The notes: generated from the letters alone by a model not told the origin. A stretch of DNA of 64,000 nucleotides from Cryobacterium cryoconiti (GCF_004403065.1 NZ_SOHA01000005.1:354352-418351); one strand, 5' to 3'; numbered from the stretch's first letter, positions 37,778 through 47,463 are shown. Translations and numbers: made by a program.

Positions 37778-37856
37778 GGGATCTCATTTCAGTGTGGGGC
37801 AAGCGATTATGCGGGACAGAGGCAATTTCGCGACCAGCCGCGGGCCGAAGCCAATA

Positions 37857-38888
37857 CTAACGGGCGTCGGGTGTCGGGGCGTCGGGCTCGCCCGCGTCGA
37901 GCTCACGGGCCTTGGAGATGGCAGCGCCGGTCTCGGCGATCCGAACGCGCTTGCGCATGACCTTGGAGCTGACGCTGCGCTCGCCCAGGGCACCCGGTGT
38001 CCAGGCCTCGACGTCGGCATCGGAGAAGTCCGTTTTCGACGGGCGGCGCTTCAGCTCGGGCAGGATCGTGTCCGGGGCGAGGCGACGCGCCGTGATCAGG
38101 AATCCGGTGTGCCCGATCATGCGGTGGTCGGGACGCACGGCCAGACCCTCGACGTGCCAGCCCCGAACCATCGTCTCGTGCGAGTCCGGGTTCGTGTACA
38201 GGCCGGTGCCACGGATGGCCTCCGCCACCCGCGAGAGCTGGGTCACCGTCGCCACGTAGCAGAGCAGCACCCCGCCGGGCTTGAGCGCATCGGAGACGAC
38301 GCCCAGGCACTCCCACGGCGCGAGCATGTCGAGCACGACCCGGTCGACGCTCTGGGCGGGCATCGTCTCGGGCAGCGTGTCGGCCAAATCGCCGAGGGTG
38401 ATGCTCCAGTTGGCGGGATCGGACCCGAGGAACGTCGCGATGTTGTCGCGTGCGACATCCGCGAATTCGCTGCGACGTTCGAAGGAGGCCAGGCGTCCGG
38501 CCGGGCCGATGGCGCGCAGCAGCCAGAGCGACAGGGCTCCGGAACCGACTCCTGCCTCGACCACGGTCGCGCCAGGGAAGATGTCGGCCTGGGCCAGGAT
38601 TTGGGCGGCGTCCTTGGGGTAGATGATGGCGGCGCCCCGCGGCATCGACATCACGAAGTCGATCAGCAGCGGGCGCAGGGCGAGGTGCTCCACGCCGACG
38701 TTGTTGGAGACGACCGATCCGTCGGGCAGGCCGATGATGTCGTCGTGGGCCAGGATGCCCCGGTGCGTGTGGAAGACCTTGCCCGGTTCGAGGGTGATCG
38801 TGTTCAGCTTGTTCTTGGGTCCGGTCAGCTGCACCCGGTCGCCGATCCGGAAAGGACCGCTGTTCTGGATGACCTGGTTGTCGCTCAT
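37857..38888 (-). CDS. trmI: tRNA (adenine-58-N1)-methyltransferase TrmI
   Basis: Methylates A58 of the tRNA T-loop. A 343-residue SAM enzyme with an N-terminal FPG-like beta domain (GPFRIGDRVQLTGPKNKLNT) and motif I TVVEAGVGSGALSLWLLRAIG. The NGVE-type segment VVSNNVGVEHLALRPLLIDF is seen. ATG 38888 is used; ATG 38918 would overlap the HAD stop (ATGA) and add ten residues. In many actinobacteria the next genes are arc-dop-pup-prcBA-pafA; here the FKBP gene follows instead. Confidence 0.92.
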   Translation of the reverse strand: MSDNQVIQNSGPFRIGDRVQLTGPKNKLNTITLEPGKVFHTHRGILAHDDIIGLPDGSVVSNNVGVEHLALRPLLIDFVMSMPRGAAIIYPKDAAQILAQADIFPGATVVEAGVGSGALSLWLLRAIGPAGRLASFERRSEFADVARDNIATFLGSDPANWSITLGDLADTLPETMPAQSVDRVVLDMLAPWECLGVVSDALKPGGVLLCYVATVTQLSRVAEAIRGTGLYTNPDSHETMVRGWHVEGLAVRPDHRMIGHTGFLITARRLAPDTILPELKRRPSKTDFSDADVEAWTPGALGERSVSSKVMRKRVRIAETGAAISKARELDAGEPDAPTPDAR

Positions 38889-38914
38889 GCGTGGAATACG
38901 TCCTTGTTCGTGGG

Positions 38915-39634
38915 TCATTCGGAGTCGGGCAGAGTGAGTGTGAGGGCGGCGGGGCCACGGCGCGCGCTGAACAGCTCCGTGAATCCGTCCAGGGTGCGGC
39001 CGGACAGCGTCGGCCACAGGTCGTAGTGCGCGCTGGCGGGCAGTGTGACCATATGAGGCACGCCGAGAACAACGGCACCCGACGCCACGGCCGCGGCGAT
39101 ACCGGGAATGGAGTCCTCCACGGCCATGCATCGCTCGGTGTCGACGCCGAGCAGCCCGGCCGCCGACAGGTAGGCCTCGGGATGCGGTTTGCTGTTCTGG
39201 ACCATGTCTCCGGCGACGATGGTTTCGAAGGCGGGGAAGCCGACGAGGTCAGCGACCTGTTGGGCCATCCGTTCGACCGACGAGGTGACGAGGGCCATCG
39301 GAATTCCCGCGGCCTTGAGCGCGGTGAGCATGTCCAGTGCGCCGGGGCGCCACGGGGCGCCGAATTCCTGGAGCAGTTCCTGCACCCGGCTGGTCAGGGC
39401 CTGGACGATCGACTCGGCGTCGAGGTCGACACCGCGGCCCTGCAGGATGGACGCCGAGCCCCACAGCCCCGATCCGACCAGCAGCATCCCGTCGTCATGG
39501 CTCCACACCCCGCCGAACGATTCGACCAGTTCCGTTTCGGCCCTCATCCAGTACGGCTCGGAGTCGACGATGGTGCCGTCCATGTCCCAGAGCACGGCTG
39601 CGGGCAGGAGGGAATCGGTTCTGATCGCGGTCAC
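38915..39634 (-). CDS. HAD superfamily phosphatase
   Basis: A 239-residue HAD hydrolase of the beta-phosphoglucomutase/GPH-like group. Motif I VLWDMDGTIVDSEPYWMRA, motif II MALVTSS, motif III lysine in NSKPHPEAYLSA and motif IV CMAVEDSIPGIAAAVASGA. A C1 cap domain is inserted after motif I. GTG 39634 is chosen; TACACT is a possible -10 immediately upstream. Precedes trmI by 26 bases on the same strand. Substrate unknown. Confidence 0.88.
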   Translation of the reverse strand: MTAIRTDSLLPAAVLWDMDGTIVDSEPYWMRAETELVESFGGVWSHDDGMLLVGSGLWGSASILQGRGVDLDAESIVQALTSRVQELLQEFGAPWRPGALDMLTALKAAGIPMALVTSSVERMAQQVADLVGFPAFETIVAGDMVQNSKPHPEAYLSAAGLLGVDTERCMAVEDSIPGIAAAVASGAVVLGVPHMVTLPASAHYDLWPTLSGRTLDGFTELFSARRGPAALTLTLPDSE

Positions 39635-39672
39635 GGAGTTCAAGTGTAGAGGGCACCGCCTATCCTTGACTG

Positions 39673-40659
39673 ATGGTGCCACGCGGGGCACCCCGTCGAA
39701 AGAGGTTTCAGACAGTGACAGAGGCTAACGGGTTCCTCAACGGGCGCCTCCTGGTGGTGGCGTTCGAGGGTTGGAACGACGCCGGCGAGGCAGCCACGGG
39801 GGCCGTGGGCACCCTGAAGGACCTGCTCGACGTCGCTCCGCTGATGCAGATCGACCCGGAAACCTACTTCGACTACCAATTCAACCGGCCCACCATCTCG
39901 GCGGGCGGCGAAGACGGCCGGCGCAAGCTCGAGTGGCCCGATGCGGTGCTCTACGGCCCGACTGTTCCCGCTGAGGCCGGAACGCCCCTCGCCGCCGACG
40001 CGCAGCTGCGGGTGAGTGGAACGAACGCCGGCAACATCTATCTCCTGCTCGGCACCGAACCCTCCCGCAGCTGGAAGAGTTTCGCCGCAGAAATCCTCGA
40101 CTCAGCTCTGGCGGCGGATATCGGGGGCATCGTGTTCCTGGGGGCGATGCTGGCCGACGTCCCGCACACCCGCCCGATTTCCATCTTCGTCTCGAGCGAC
40201 AACCCGCAGGTGCGGGCTGAGTTGCAGATCGAGCGCAGCACGTACGAGGGACCGGTCGGCATTCTCAGCGTGCTGGCGATCGCCGCGGAGGAGGTCGGCA
40301 TCCCCACCCTGTCGATCTGGGCATCCGTGCCGCACTACGTGCATAACGCGCCCTCGCCGAAGGCGATGCTGGCGCTGATCGACAAGCTCGAAGAGATCAT
40401 CGACGTCGTCATCCCGCGCGGCGAACTTGTTTCCGAGGCCGAGGACTGGCAGAACGGCATCGACACGCTCGCCGCCGAGGATGACGAGATGGCCGCGTAC
40501 ATCGCGCAACTCGAGCAGGCCCGGGACACGGTCGACTCTCCGGAGGCAAGCGGCGAGGCCATCGCCCAGGAATTCGAGAAGTATCTGCGCAAGCGTGGCG
40601 ATGGACGGGACGGCCCCGGCGAGGGACGACCGGGGCCCGACGGACCCCGGCAGCCCTGA
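39673..40659 (+). CDS. PAC2 family proteasome-assembly-chaperone-like protein
   Basis: A 328-residue protein with the PAC2 fold: LLVVAFEGWNDAGEAATGAV near the N-terminus and PTLSIWASVPHYVHNAPSPK in the middle. Function in bacteria is unknown; it co-occurs with mshC and proteasome loci in actinobacteria. ATG 39673 is used because TATCCT (39661-39666) is a -10-like hexamer 6 bases before it (leaderless); GTG 39715, after AGAGG, is a plausible shorter start. Divergent from HAD, convergent with mshC. Confidence 0.88.
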   Translation: MVPRGAPRRKRFQTVTEANGFLNGRLLVVAFEGWNDAGEAATGAVGTLKDLLDVAPLMQIDPETYFDYQFNRPTISAGGEDGRRKLEWPDAVLYGPTVPAEAGTPLAADAQLRVSGTNAGNIYLLLGTEPSRSWKSFAAEILDSALAADIGGIVFLGAMLADVPHTRPISIFVSSDNPQVRAELQIERSTYEGPVGILSVLAIAAEEVGIPTLSIWASVPHYVHNAPSPKAMLALIDKLEEIIDVVIPRGELVSEAEDWQNGIDTLAAEDDEMAAYIAQLEQARDTVDSPEASGEAIAQEFEKYLRKRGDGRDGPGEGRPGPDGPRQP

Positions 40660-40679
40660 TGCGCTAGCCGGCCCCGAAG

Positions 40680-41954
40680 CTAGAGCCGGACGCCGAGAAG
40701 TGCATCGACGGCCACGGCTACCAGGGCCGGATCGTCGACCCCTCCGATGGAGGCTGCGTCCACGACGGCCAGTGCGGCGGGGGTGTCGAGGTCCGCGGCC
40801 AGGGCTGCCCTGAGCTGGTCGACGACGGAGTGGGCGTTCCCGGTTCCGACCACGGCAGCCGGGCCGAACGCGGTGGTCCAGGTGGCGAGGCGGGATTCGG
40901 CTTCGAGCAGGTGGGTGTCCGTCCATTCCCAATTGCTGCGATAGTGCTGGCCCAGCAGGGCCAGGCGGATGGCCCGCGGGTCGGTACCTCCGTCACGCAA
41001 CACGGAAACGAGCACGAGGTTGCCGAGCGATTTGCTCATCTTTTCGCCCTGATAAGCCACCATGCCGGTGTGACTGTAGACGCCGGCCAGCGGATGCCCG
41101 GACAGCGCGGCAGCGTGACCGGCGCTCATGTCATGGTGCGGGAAGACCAGGTCGCTGCCGCCGCCCTGCACCGTGAAATCGGTGCCGAGTTCTTTCAGGG
41201 CGATCACCGAGCATTCGATGTGCCAGCCGGGCCGACCGGCACCCACGCGTGACTCCCAGGACGGTTCGCCGGAACGGGCGGATCGCCACAGCAGCGGGTC
41301 GAGGGCGTCCCGTTTGCCAGGGCGGTCAGGGTCTCCCCCGCGCTCGGCGAACAGGGTGTGCATGGTGTCGGCGTCGAGGTTGCTCTCGTCGCCGAGGTTC
41401 CACGAGGTGGCCCGTTCGGCGGCGGCGATGTCGAAGTAGAGGTCGGAACCGGCGGCGACCGTCGGCTCGGGCGCGCCGGGCACGGACGCGACAATGGGGA
41501 CGGCGTAGGCGAGACCCGCGTCCCAGAGCTGGGAGACGGCCTCCGCGATCTCGTCGATGACCTCGGTGACGGCGACGTAGTCGTTCGGGGGGATGATCCC
41601 CAGCGCCACCATGTCGGTGCGGAACAACTCCACCTGGGATTCGGCGAGGACTTCCCAGTCCACGCCGGTGGCGGCGGCGCGCTCGAGGAGCGGGTCGTCG
41701 ACATCCGTCACGTTCTGGGCGTAGTGAACGCGGTAACCGCCGTCGAGCCAGACTCGCTGCAGGGTGTCGAAGGCCAGGTAGGTGGCTGCGTGACCGAGGT
41801 GCGTTGCGTCATACGGGGTGATGCCGCACACGTAGAGACGGGCGACGTCGTTCGGCCTGGCCTCGATCAGACCGGCGGAGGCGGTGTCGTGCAGCCAGGG
41901 CGCACCGGCTTGACCGGGCAGTCGTGGGATTTGAGGTCGGTTCCAGGCACGCAT
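40680..41954 (-). CDS. mshC: Mycothiol biosynthesis L-cysteine:GlcN-Ins ligase (MshC)
   Basis: Joins cysteine to glucosaminyl-inositol, the ATP-dependent step of mycothiol synthesis. The 424-residue protein is a cysteinyl-tRNA synthetase relative: RLYVCGITPYDATHLGHAAT contains the zinc cysteine and HIGH-like motif, and GEKMSKSLGNLV the KMSKS loop. The N-terminal RPQIPRLPGQAGAPWLHDTA and length mark MshC rather than CysS. Confirms a mycothiol-using actinobacterium. Upstream of it lies uppP, 13 bases away on the same strand. Confidence 0.95.
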   Translation of the reverse strand: MRAWNRPQIPRLPGQAGAPWLHDTASAGLIEARPNDVARLYVCGITPYDATHLGHAATYLAFDTLQRVWLDGGYRVHYAQNVTDVDDPLLERAAATGVDWEVLAESQVELFRTDMVALGIIPPNDYVAVTEVIDEIAEAVSQLWDAGLAYAVPIVASVPGAPEPTVAAGSDLYFDIAAAERATSWNLGDESNLDADTMHTLFAERGGDPDRPGKRDALDPLLWRSARSGEPSWESRVGAGRPGWHIECSVIALKELGTDFTVQGGGSDLVFPHHDMSAGHAAALSGHPLAGVYSHTGMVAYQGEKMSKSLGNLVLVSVLRDGGTDPRAIRLALLGQHYRSNWEWTDTHLLEAESRLATWTTAFGPAAVVGTGNAHSVVDQLRAALAADLDTPAALAVVDAASIGGVDDPALVAVAVDALLGVRL

Positions 41955-41967
41955 ACCTCAAGCCTAA

Positions 41968-42822
41968 CTAGGCAGCGATGGTGTTCGTCACCAGGAGGCC
42001 GATCAGCACCAGGCCGAGCAGGATGCGGTAGATCACGAAGGGCAGGAAGCTGCGCTTGGAGATGTAGCTCATGAAGAATTTAATCACGAACAGGGCGACG
42101 ACGAAGGCCAGGACTGTGGCCGCCAGGGTGTCCCACGGCCCGAAAATCTCCGGCGTGCAGTTGGTTGCGCCTTCCAGGCATGGCTTGGCGATCGCCTTGT
42201 ACATCTGATAGAAACCACTGCCGAGAACGGCCGGGATGGCGAGCAGGAACGCGTACCGGGCGGCGGCGGCGCGCTCGTAGCCCATGAACAGGCCGGCGGT
42301 GATGGTGCCACCCGAACGGGACACTCCAGGGATCAACGCGAGGGCCTGGGCGAAGCCGTACACGATTCCGTGCGGCACCGTCAGGTCGCCCAGCCGGCGG
42401 CGCTTGGCCCCGACGTAGTCGGCGATGCCGAGCAGGACACCGAAGCCGATCAGTACGCTGGCGGTGATCCACAGGTTGCGGAGCGAGGATTCGATCTGGT
42501 CCTGGAAGAGCAGGCCGAGCAGCACGATGGGCAGTGAGCCGAGGATGATCAGCCAGCCCATCCGGGCATCCGGGTCGGCGCGCGGGACCTTGCCGACGAG
42601 CGACTTGGCCCACTGCCCGATGATGCGCACGATGTCATGCCAGAAGAAGATCACCACGGCGAGCTCGGTGCCGATCTGGATGATGGCGGTGAACCGGGCT
42701 CCCGGGTCAGCCCCGGTGCCCAGGAATTCACCGATGATACGGATGTGTGCGCTGGAGGAAACCGGAAGGAATTCGGTCAGTCCCTGCACGAGTCCCAGGA
42801 TGAGTGCGTCGATGAAGTTCAC
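41968..42822 (-). CDS. uppP: Undecaprenyl-diphosphatase (UppP/BacA)
   Basis: Dephosphorylates undecaprenyl pyrophosphate to recycle the lipid carrier of peptidoglycan synthesis; overproduction gives bacitracin resistance in other species. The 284-residue protein has [20 protein letters not shown] and [18 protein letters not shown], the two catalytic signatures, and eight hydrophobic helices. Placed between an M20 peptidase and mshC, as in other actinobacteria. Confidence 0.95.
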   Translation of the reverse strand: MNFIDALILGLVQGLTEFLPVSSSAHIRIIGEFLGTGADPGARFTAIIQIGTELAVVIFFWHDIVRIIGQWAKSLVGKVPRADPDARMGWLIILGSLPIVLLGLLFQDQIESSLRNLWITASVLIGFGVLLGIADYVGAKRRRLGDLTVPHGIVYGFAQALALIPGVSRSGGTITAGLFMGYERAAAARYAFLLAIPAVLGSGFYQMYKAIAKPCLEGATNCTPEIFGPWDTLAATVLAFVVALFVIKFFMSYISKRSFLPFVIYRILLGLVLIGLLVTNTIAA

Positions 42823-42841
42823 AAAAATGCCCTTTTGCTGA

Positions 42842-44167
42842 TCAGTAGTTCGAGAGCAGGTCGGTCAGGACCTGCCTGCCAAACACTAACGCGTCAAGTG
42901 GGACACGTTCGTCGACGCCGTGGAACATGGCCGGGAAATCGAGGTCGGCGGGGAGCTTGAGCGGGGCGAAACCGTACCCTTTGATGCCCAGGGTACTGAG
43001 CGCTTTGTTGTCGGTTCCGGCCGAGAGCAGGTAGGGCAGCACCGGGGCACCGGGGTCGTGCCGGCCGAGGGTCTCGACCACGGCGTCAACGAGCGGCCCA
43101 CCGAACTCCGTCTCGAGACCGATGTCGCGGTGCATGATCACGATCTCGATCTCGGGCCCGACCAGCGCGGCCACCTCGGCGAGCACGGCGTCCTCATCGC
43201 CGGGCAGGGTACGGATGTCGATGAGCGCCTCGGCGCGGTCCGGGATGACGTTGTGCTTGTACCCGGCCTGCAGCACGGTGGGATTCGTCGTGGTGCGCAA
43301 GCTGGCCTGGATGAAACCCGAGGCGGTTCCCGTGGCGAGGGCCAGTTCGTCGGGGCCGACGCGTTGCGGGTCCACGTCGAGCACCCGGGCCAGTTCGCCC
43401 AAGAGCTGCGTTGTGGTGTCGGTCAGCCGGATCGGCCACTCGCGGCGACCTACCTTGGCGACCGCTTCGGCGAGCCGGGTCACGGCGTTGTTATGGATCA
43501 GTCGGGAGCCGTGGGCCGCGTCACCCCTTGCCACCAGCTTGATCCAGATCAGGGCCTTCTCGCCGGTTTGGAGAAGGTAGGCGCGCTGGCCGCCGAGCGT
43601 GATCGAATACCCGCCGACCTCGCTGATGGCTTCGGTGGCGCCGTGGAAGAGTTCGGGGTGGGTGTCGACGAGGTAGTGCGAACCGAGCACTCCCCCGGCT
43701 TCCTCGTCGGCGAAGAACGCCACGACCAGATCGCGGGCAGGCTGGCGGCCCGCCCCGAGGATGTCCTGCAGGGACGCGAGAATCATGGCGTCCATGTTCT
43801 TCATGTCGACGGCTCCCCGGCCCCAGAGCAGGCCGTCTTTGATCTCGCCCGCGAACGGGTCCACCGACCAGGCCTCGGGGTCTGCGGGGACGACGTCGAG
43901 GTGTCCGTGGACCACGAGCGCTCCACGGCTGCTGTCGCGGCCGGGAACGCGCACGACGACACTCGTGCGGCCCGGTTCGGAGTCGAACAGCTGCGGGGCG
44001 AGGCCGAGAGCACGCAGGTTGGCCTCGACGTACTCGGCGGCATCCGTCTCCCCGTTCGACCGGCCCTCGCCGTAGTTCGTGGTGTCGAAACGGATGAGGT
44101 CGCGCGCGAGTGTGCCCGTGAGGTCCAGTGCAGAGCCGGCCGGGGTGTCTTCAGCAGAGGAAAGCAT
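42842..44167 (-). CDS. M20 family metallopeptidase
   Basis: A 441-residue M20 zinc peptidase/deacetylase. Metal and catalytic residues occur in [47 protein letters not shown] and [13 protein letters not shown]. Resembles the actinobacterial dipeptidase/ArgE-like group found beside uppP. The ATG at 44167 follows an in-frame earlier possible start at 44191. Divergent from the tRNA gene. Confidence 0.87.
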   Translation of the reverse strand: MLSSAEDTPAGSALDLTGTLARDLIRFDTTNYGEGRSNGETDAAEYVEANLRALGLAPQLFDSEPGRTSVVVRVPGRDSSRGALVVHGHLDVVPADPEAWSVDPFAGEIKDGLLWGRGAVDMKNMDAMILASLQDILGAGRQPARDLVVAFFADEEAGGVLGSHYLVDTHPELFHGATEAISEVGGYSITLGGQRAYLLQTGEKALIWIKLVARGDAAHGSRLIHNNAVTRLAEAVAKVGRREWPIRLTDTTTQLLGELARVLDVDPQRVGPDELALATGTASGFIQASLRTTTNPTVLQAGYKHNVIPDRAEALIDIRTLPGDEDAVLAEVAALVGPEIEIVIMHRDIGLETEFGGPLVDAVVETLGRHDPGAPVLPYLLSAGTDNKALSTLGIKGYGFAPLKLPADLDFPAMFHGVDERVPLDALVFGRQVLTDLLSNY

Positions 44168-44283
44168 GCCTGTCACGCTACCGGGCCTCACGGCCGACCG
44201 GAGACGGTGGGCGCGGCGGGAGGGCCCCGAAATCCGTGCTAGATTATTTATTCGGCGGCCGGGAATGGCTGCTGAAACACCCG

Positions 44284-44366
44284 GCCCGGGTGGCGGAATG
44301 GCAGACGCGCTAGCTTGAGGTGCTAGTGCCCTTATGGGCGTGGGGGTTCAAGTCCCCCCTCGGGCA
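44284..44366 (+). tRNA. tRNA-Leu (anticodon GAG)
   Basis: Cloverleaf with acceptor stem GCCCGGG/CTCGGGC, D-arm TGGCGGAATGGCAGACGCG-type, anticodon stem CTAGC/GCTAG with loop TTGAGGT, a class II variable arm GTGCCCTTATGGGCGT, and T-arm GGGGGTTCAAGTCCCCC. Anticodon GAG is at 44317-44319. The 3' CCA is not encoded. Long variable arm and anticodon fit leucine. Confidence 0.97.
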
Positions 44367-44372
44367 CAGAGA

Positions 44373-44396
44373 GAGGTTCGGCGAAATCCGAACCTC
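44373..44396 (+). terminator. Hairpin downstream of tRNA-Leu
   Basis: GAGGTTCGG (44373-44381) pairs perfectly with CCGAACCTC (44388-44396), closing a 6-base loop, 6 bases after the tRNA end. The immediate downstream is only mildly T-rich; a run of eight T sits further on at 44442-44449. Confidence 0.65.
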
Positions 44397-44509
44397 GTTG
44401 GGAAATAGGTTGCGGCAACTGATATCGGTTGTGCGGCCTATTTTTTTTGCCCGGAATCTCTGCGATCGGGGTACGACGGCCTGCGCGTAGGCCCGGTCGC
44501 GCCGGGGTT

Positions 44510-45847
44510 TCAGGATGTCCACCACGGCCGCAACGGCAGATCACTGACGCGGCCATCGGCATCTGGCCTGACCGCCAACACCTGGTGCAACTGGATGCCG
44601 CCGGTCTCGAAAGCGAGCCGCGACCCGGCCATGTACAGTCCCCACACCTTCGCGGTCTGCAGTCCTACCTCGGCGACAGCCTCGTCCCAGTGCTCGACCA
44701 GGTTGGCGCACCAGTCTCGCAGCGTCATCGCGTAGTGCTGGCGAAGGTTCTCCTCGTGCAGCACCTCCAGTCCGACATCCTGGGCGGCACTGATGATCTG
44801 GCCCGAGCCGGTGAGCTCCCCGTCGGGGAACACATAACGGTCGATGAATCCGCGGGTGGACGCCTCGGATCGGTTGTCCGGCCGGGTGATGCAGTGGTTG
44901 AGCAACAGGCCGCCGGGACGCAGCCGTGACTGCAGGAAGCCGAAGTACGACGGATAGTTGCGCACTCCGATGTGCTCGAGCAACCCGATCGACGACACAG
45001 CGTCGAATCCGGTCTCAGTGATGTCACGGTAATCGCCGAAACGCACCTGGGCCAGATCGGTCAGGCCTTCGTCGGCGATCGCCCGCTGTGCCCACGCGGC
45101 CTGCTGCTCTGACAGTGTCACACCGGTGGCGTCGACGCCGCGGCGGGCGGCGTAGCGAACCATGCCGCCCCAGCCGCACCCGACGTCGAGCAACCGGTCA
45201 CCTTCCCTGAGCCGCAGCTTCTCGAACACCAGCCGGTACTTGTTCTCCTGCGCCTCGTCCAATGAGGCGTCGAGGCGCGGGTAGCACGCGCAGGTGTAGG
45301 TCATCGACGGCCCGAGCACCCACCCGTAGAAGCCGTTCGAGACGTCGTAATGATGGTGGATCGCCTCGGCATCCCTCGTCTTGCTGTGCCGGAGCCCCCC
45401 GACGGCGCGACGCCAGCGCGGCGCCCCTTCCTGAGCCGGCGGTGCGATCGGGCGCAGGTGCCGGGCGCCGATGGAGCGGATGATGTTGGCGGTCACGCGC
45501 GGCGGCGGCAGCTTGAACACCAGTTCGCCGGCGAGCGCCCGGAGGAGTTCATAGGGGTCGCCGGGATGAACCCCGTGAACATCGAGGTCGCCGGCGATGT
45601 AGGCGCGGGCCAGGCCCAGATCGCCGCGGCCGGTCGCCAGATAGGTAGTGCCCCGGGGGGTCTTCAGTTCCAGGCCGAGCGGTGCGTCCGGCGGACCGGC
45701 CGAGCTGCCGTCGTACGCGGTGAAGCTCAGTGGGAGACGCCCCCCGGCGAGGATCTCCATGATTTCGGCGAGGGTCAGTTTCCCCTGTGTCACCGGTTTG
45801 GGTGCCGCTGGCGCGGCGTCCGGCACTCGATCCTTGAACGTGGTCAT
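44510..45847 (-). CDS. tmsB: SAM-dependent fatty acid methyltransferase, TmsB-like (cyclopropane synthase family)
   Basis: A 445-residue member of the cyclopropane-fatty-acid synthase superfamily. SAM motif RLLDVGCGWGGMVRYAARRG and the conserved EHIGVRNYPSYF carbonate/base region are present, with HHHYDVSNGFYGWVLGPSMT before them. Start ATG 45847 overlaps the stop of the FAD gene (ATGA). The methyltransferase/FAD-oxidoreductase pair in this order matches Rv3720/Rv3719 and the TmsB/TmsA (BfaB/BfaA) enzymes that add a methylene to oleoyl chains and reduce it to 10-methylstearate. Activity here is inferred from family and gene order. Confidence 0.8.
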   Translation of the reverse strand: MTTFKDRVPDAAPAAPKPVTQGKLTLAEIMEILAGGRLPLSFTAYDGSSAGPPDAPLGLELKTPRGTTYLATGRGDLGLARAYIAGDLDVHGVHPGDPYELLRALAGELVFKLPPPRVTANIIRSIGARHLRPIAPPAQEGAPRWRRAVGGLRHSKTRDAEAIHHHYDVSNGFYGWVLGPSMTYTCACYPRLDASLDEAQENKYRLVFEKLRLREGDRLLDVGCGWGGMVRYAARRGVDATGVTLSEQQAAWAQRAIADEGLTDLAQVRFGDYRDITETGFDAVSSIGLLEHIGVRNYPSYFGFLQSRLRPGGLLLNHCITRPDNRSEASTRGFIDRYVFPDGELTGSGQIISAAQDVGLEVLHEENLRQHYAMTLRDWCANLVEHWDEAVAEVGLQTAKVWGLYMAGSRLAFETGGIQLHQVLAVRPDADGRVSDLPLRPWWTS

Positions 45848-47220
45848 CGTCGCTGTACCGCCTTCGCATAGAGATCGAGGAGCCGTGAATCGGGATCGTA
45901 CCGTTCCTTCACACGCCGGTAGTCTTCTCCGCCATACAGTTCGCCGAATTCCTCCCGCGAGTAATACGAGTCGGAGTACAGCGACTTGTGCCCGTGGAGC
46001 TCGCTGACGGTGCGTTCGATCAGCCGGTTCGTCTCCCCCTCGGTCCGTCCCACGGGAACCGTCGACCAAAACCCGACATTGATGTACGTCTGGTCTGGAC
46101 GGAGCGGATAGAGCGGCCAGCCGTCGCCGCGCAACCGCAGCGGGCACAGCCAGATCGGCTCGATCGGCACGGTGGCCAGGAACCAATCCAGAAACTCCGC
46201 ACACCGATCGATCGGCACCTCGACGTCCTGGACGACGCGTTCGCGCGGCGGACGATGGTGGAGCCGTTCGATGCGATCGCCGATGTGGAATCGTCGTTCG
46301 TACCGCATCAACGTCCCGTAGACGCTGCTGCGGCGAAGCGTTCGCGGCCAGAGCCGGCGGATCCGTGGTCGCTGTGCGCCGAACGCCGCCGAGCACCAGA
46401 ACCAGTCGGTGTCCCACCGCCAGAGGTAGTCGTGGATCGTCAGCCGGTCGCGTGTGGTGCCCTCGTCGTGCTGGATGGAGCGGTAGTAGATCTCCTGGCC
46501 GGTGTAGTCGCTTGCCGGACCGGCTGCCGCGGACCGGGTGCCCGCACTCAGGTAGCTCTCGTCTGCGCTGAACACCACCCCGTCGAGGTAGTCCACGCGC
46601 TCACCGTCCAGGGCCCCGGTCCGGGCGATGCGGTCCAGTGCCGCGATCAGATCGGCGATCGAGTGGAACCGCAGATGCCGGAGGTCGACGAACGTTTCGA
46701 CCGGCTCCAGCTCGATCCGCAGGCGTACCGCGTATCCGAGCGTGCCATAGGAATTGGGGAAGGCACGGTAGAGGTCTTCGTTCTCACTGGGCGAGACCGT
46801 GATCACCTCTCCGGCCCCGGTGAGGATGTCCATCTCCAGCACCGACTCGTGCGGCAGGCCGTTGCGGAAGGACGTCGACTCGATGCCCAGGCCGGTGACC
46901 GCACCGCCCAGAGTGATCGTCTTCAGTTGCGGCACCACCAGTGGCGCCAAACCGTGGGGCAGTGTCGCCGCGACCAGGTCCTCATACGTGCACATTCCGC
47001 CCACGTCGGCTGTGCGCTCGTCCGGGTCGACCGCGATGACGCCTCTCAACCCCGCCGTCTCGAGGCCCCTGGCGTTCGGCTTCGCGCGAGACCGGAACAG
47101 GTTGGAGGTGGGTTTGGCGAGCCGAACCGAAGCCGCCCGCGGCACCGCCCGGTAGCTCGCGAGGAGACGCTCCACGCCGGCGGCGTGGGCGGACCGTGGG
47201 TCGATCACCGGAGGGGACAC
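45844..47220 (-). CDS. tmsA: FAD-binding oxidoreductase, TmsA-like (10-methylene reductase)
   Basis: A 458-residue FAD-PCMH flavoprotein related to DHCR24/UfaA-type proteins. The FAD-binding stretch includes AVDPDERTADVGGMCTYEDL, VVPQLKTITLGGAVTGLGIE and FPNSYGTLGYAVRLRIELEP. In the characterised TmsAB systems this partner reduces the 10-methylene group made by TmsB. The gene is translationally coupled to the methyltransferase downstream. Upstream is a 240-base divergent region shared with the cytochrome b gene. Confidence 0.8.
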   Translation of the reverse strand: MSPPVIDPRSAHAAGVERLLASYRAVPRAASVRLAKPTSNLFRSRAKPNARGLETAGLRGVIAVDPDERTADVGGMCTYEDLVAATLPHGLAPLVVPQLKTITLGGAVTGLGIESTSFRNGLPHESVLEMDILTGAGEVITVSPSENEDLYRAFPNSYGTLGYAVRLRIELEPVETFVDLRHLRFHSIADLIAALDRIARTGALDGERVDYLDGVVFSADESYLSAGTRSAAAGPASDYTGQEIYYRSIQHDEGTTRDRLTIHDYLWRWDTDWFWCSAAFGAQRPRIRRLWPRTLRRSSVYGTLMRYERRFHIGDRIERLHHRPPRERVVQDVEVPIDRCAEFLDWFLATVPIEPIWLCPLRLRGDGWPLYPLRPDQTYINVGFWSTVPVGRTEGETNRLIERTVSELHGHKSLYSDSYYSREEFGELYGGEDYRRVKERYDPDSRLLDLYAKAVQRR

Positions 47221-47424
47221 GCCATCAAGCTAGTCCTCGGTCACTTCTCCCGCACCGGCCGACGGTGATTCGTCGGCCTGCAGGCAGGCTGGCGACGCTC
47301 GCCCAGGTTGCGTCTTTTGACGCCCGTGATCACAGGCGGCAGGGAAATAGTCGATGATGGCAGAGCCGCTATCGAACGGGTCGACACTCTGAAGACTGAC
47401 TCCTGACCAGAAAGACACACCCCC

Positions 47425-47463
47425 ATGCCGCAATACGCGTTCGCCCTCCGGGGCGACCGGTGA
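47425..47463 (+). other. Possible 12-codon upstream ORF coupled to the cytochrome b gene
   Basis: ATG at 47425 starts MPQYAFALRGDR and stops with TGA at 47461-47463, which overlaps the GTG start of the cytochrome gene at 47460. The geometry allows translational coupling. No strong ribosome-binding site precedes it, so it may be chance. Confidence 0.3.

Noticed and set aside
44442-44449. Run of eight T as a terminator
   Set aside because: No convincing GC-rich stem directly precedes it; the clear hairpin is 46 bases further left. Kept only as a comment on the tRNA terminator.
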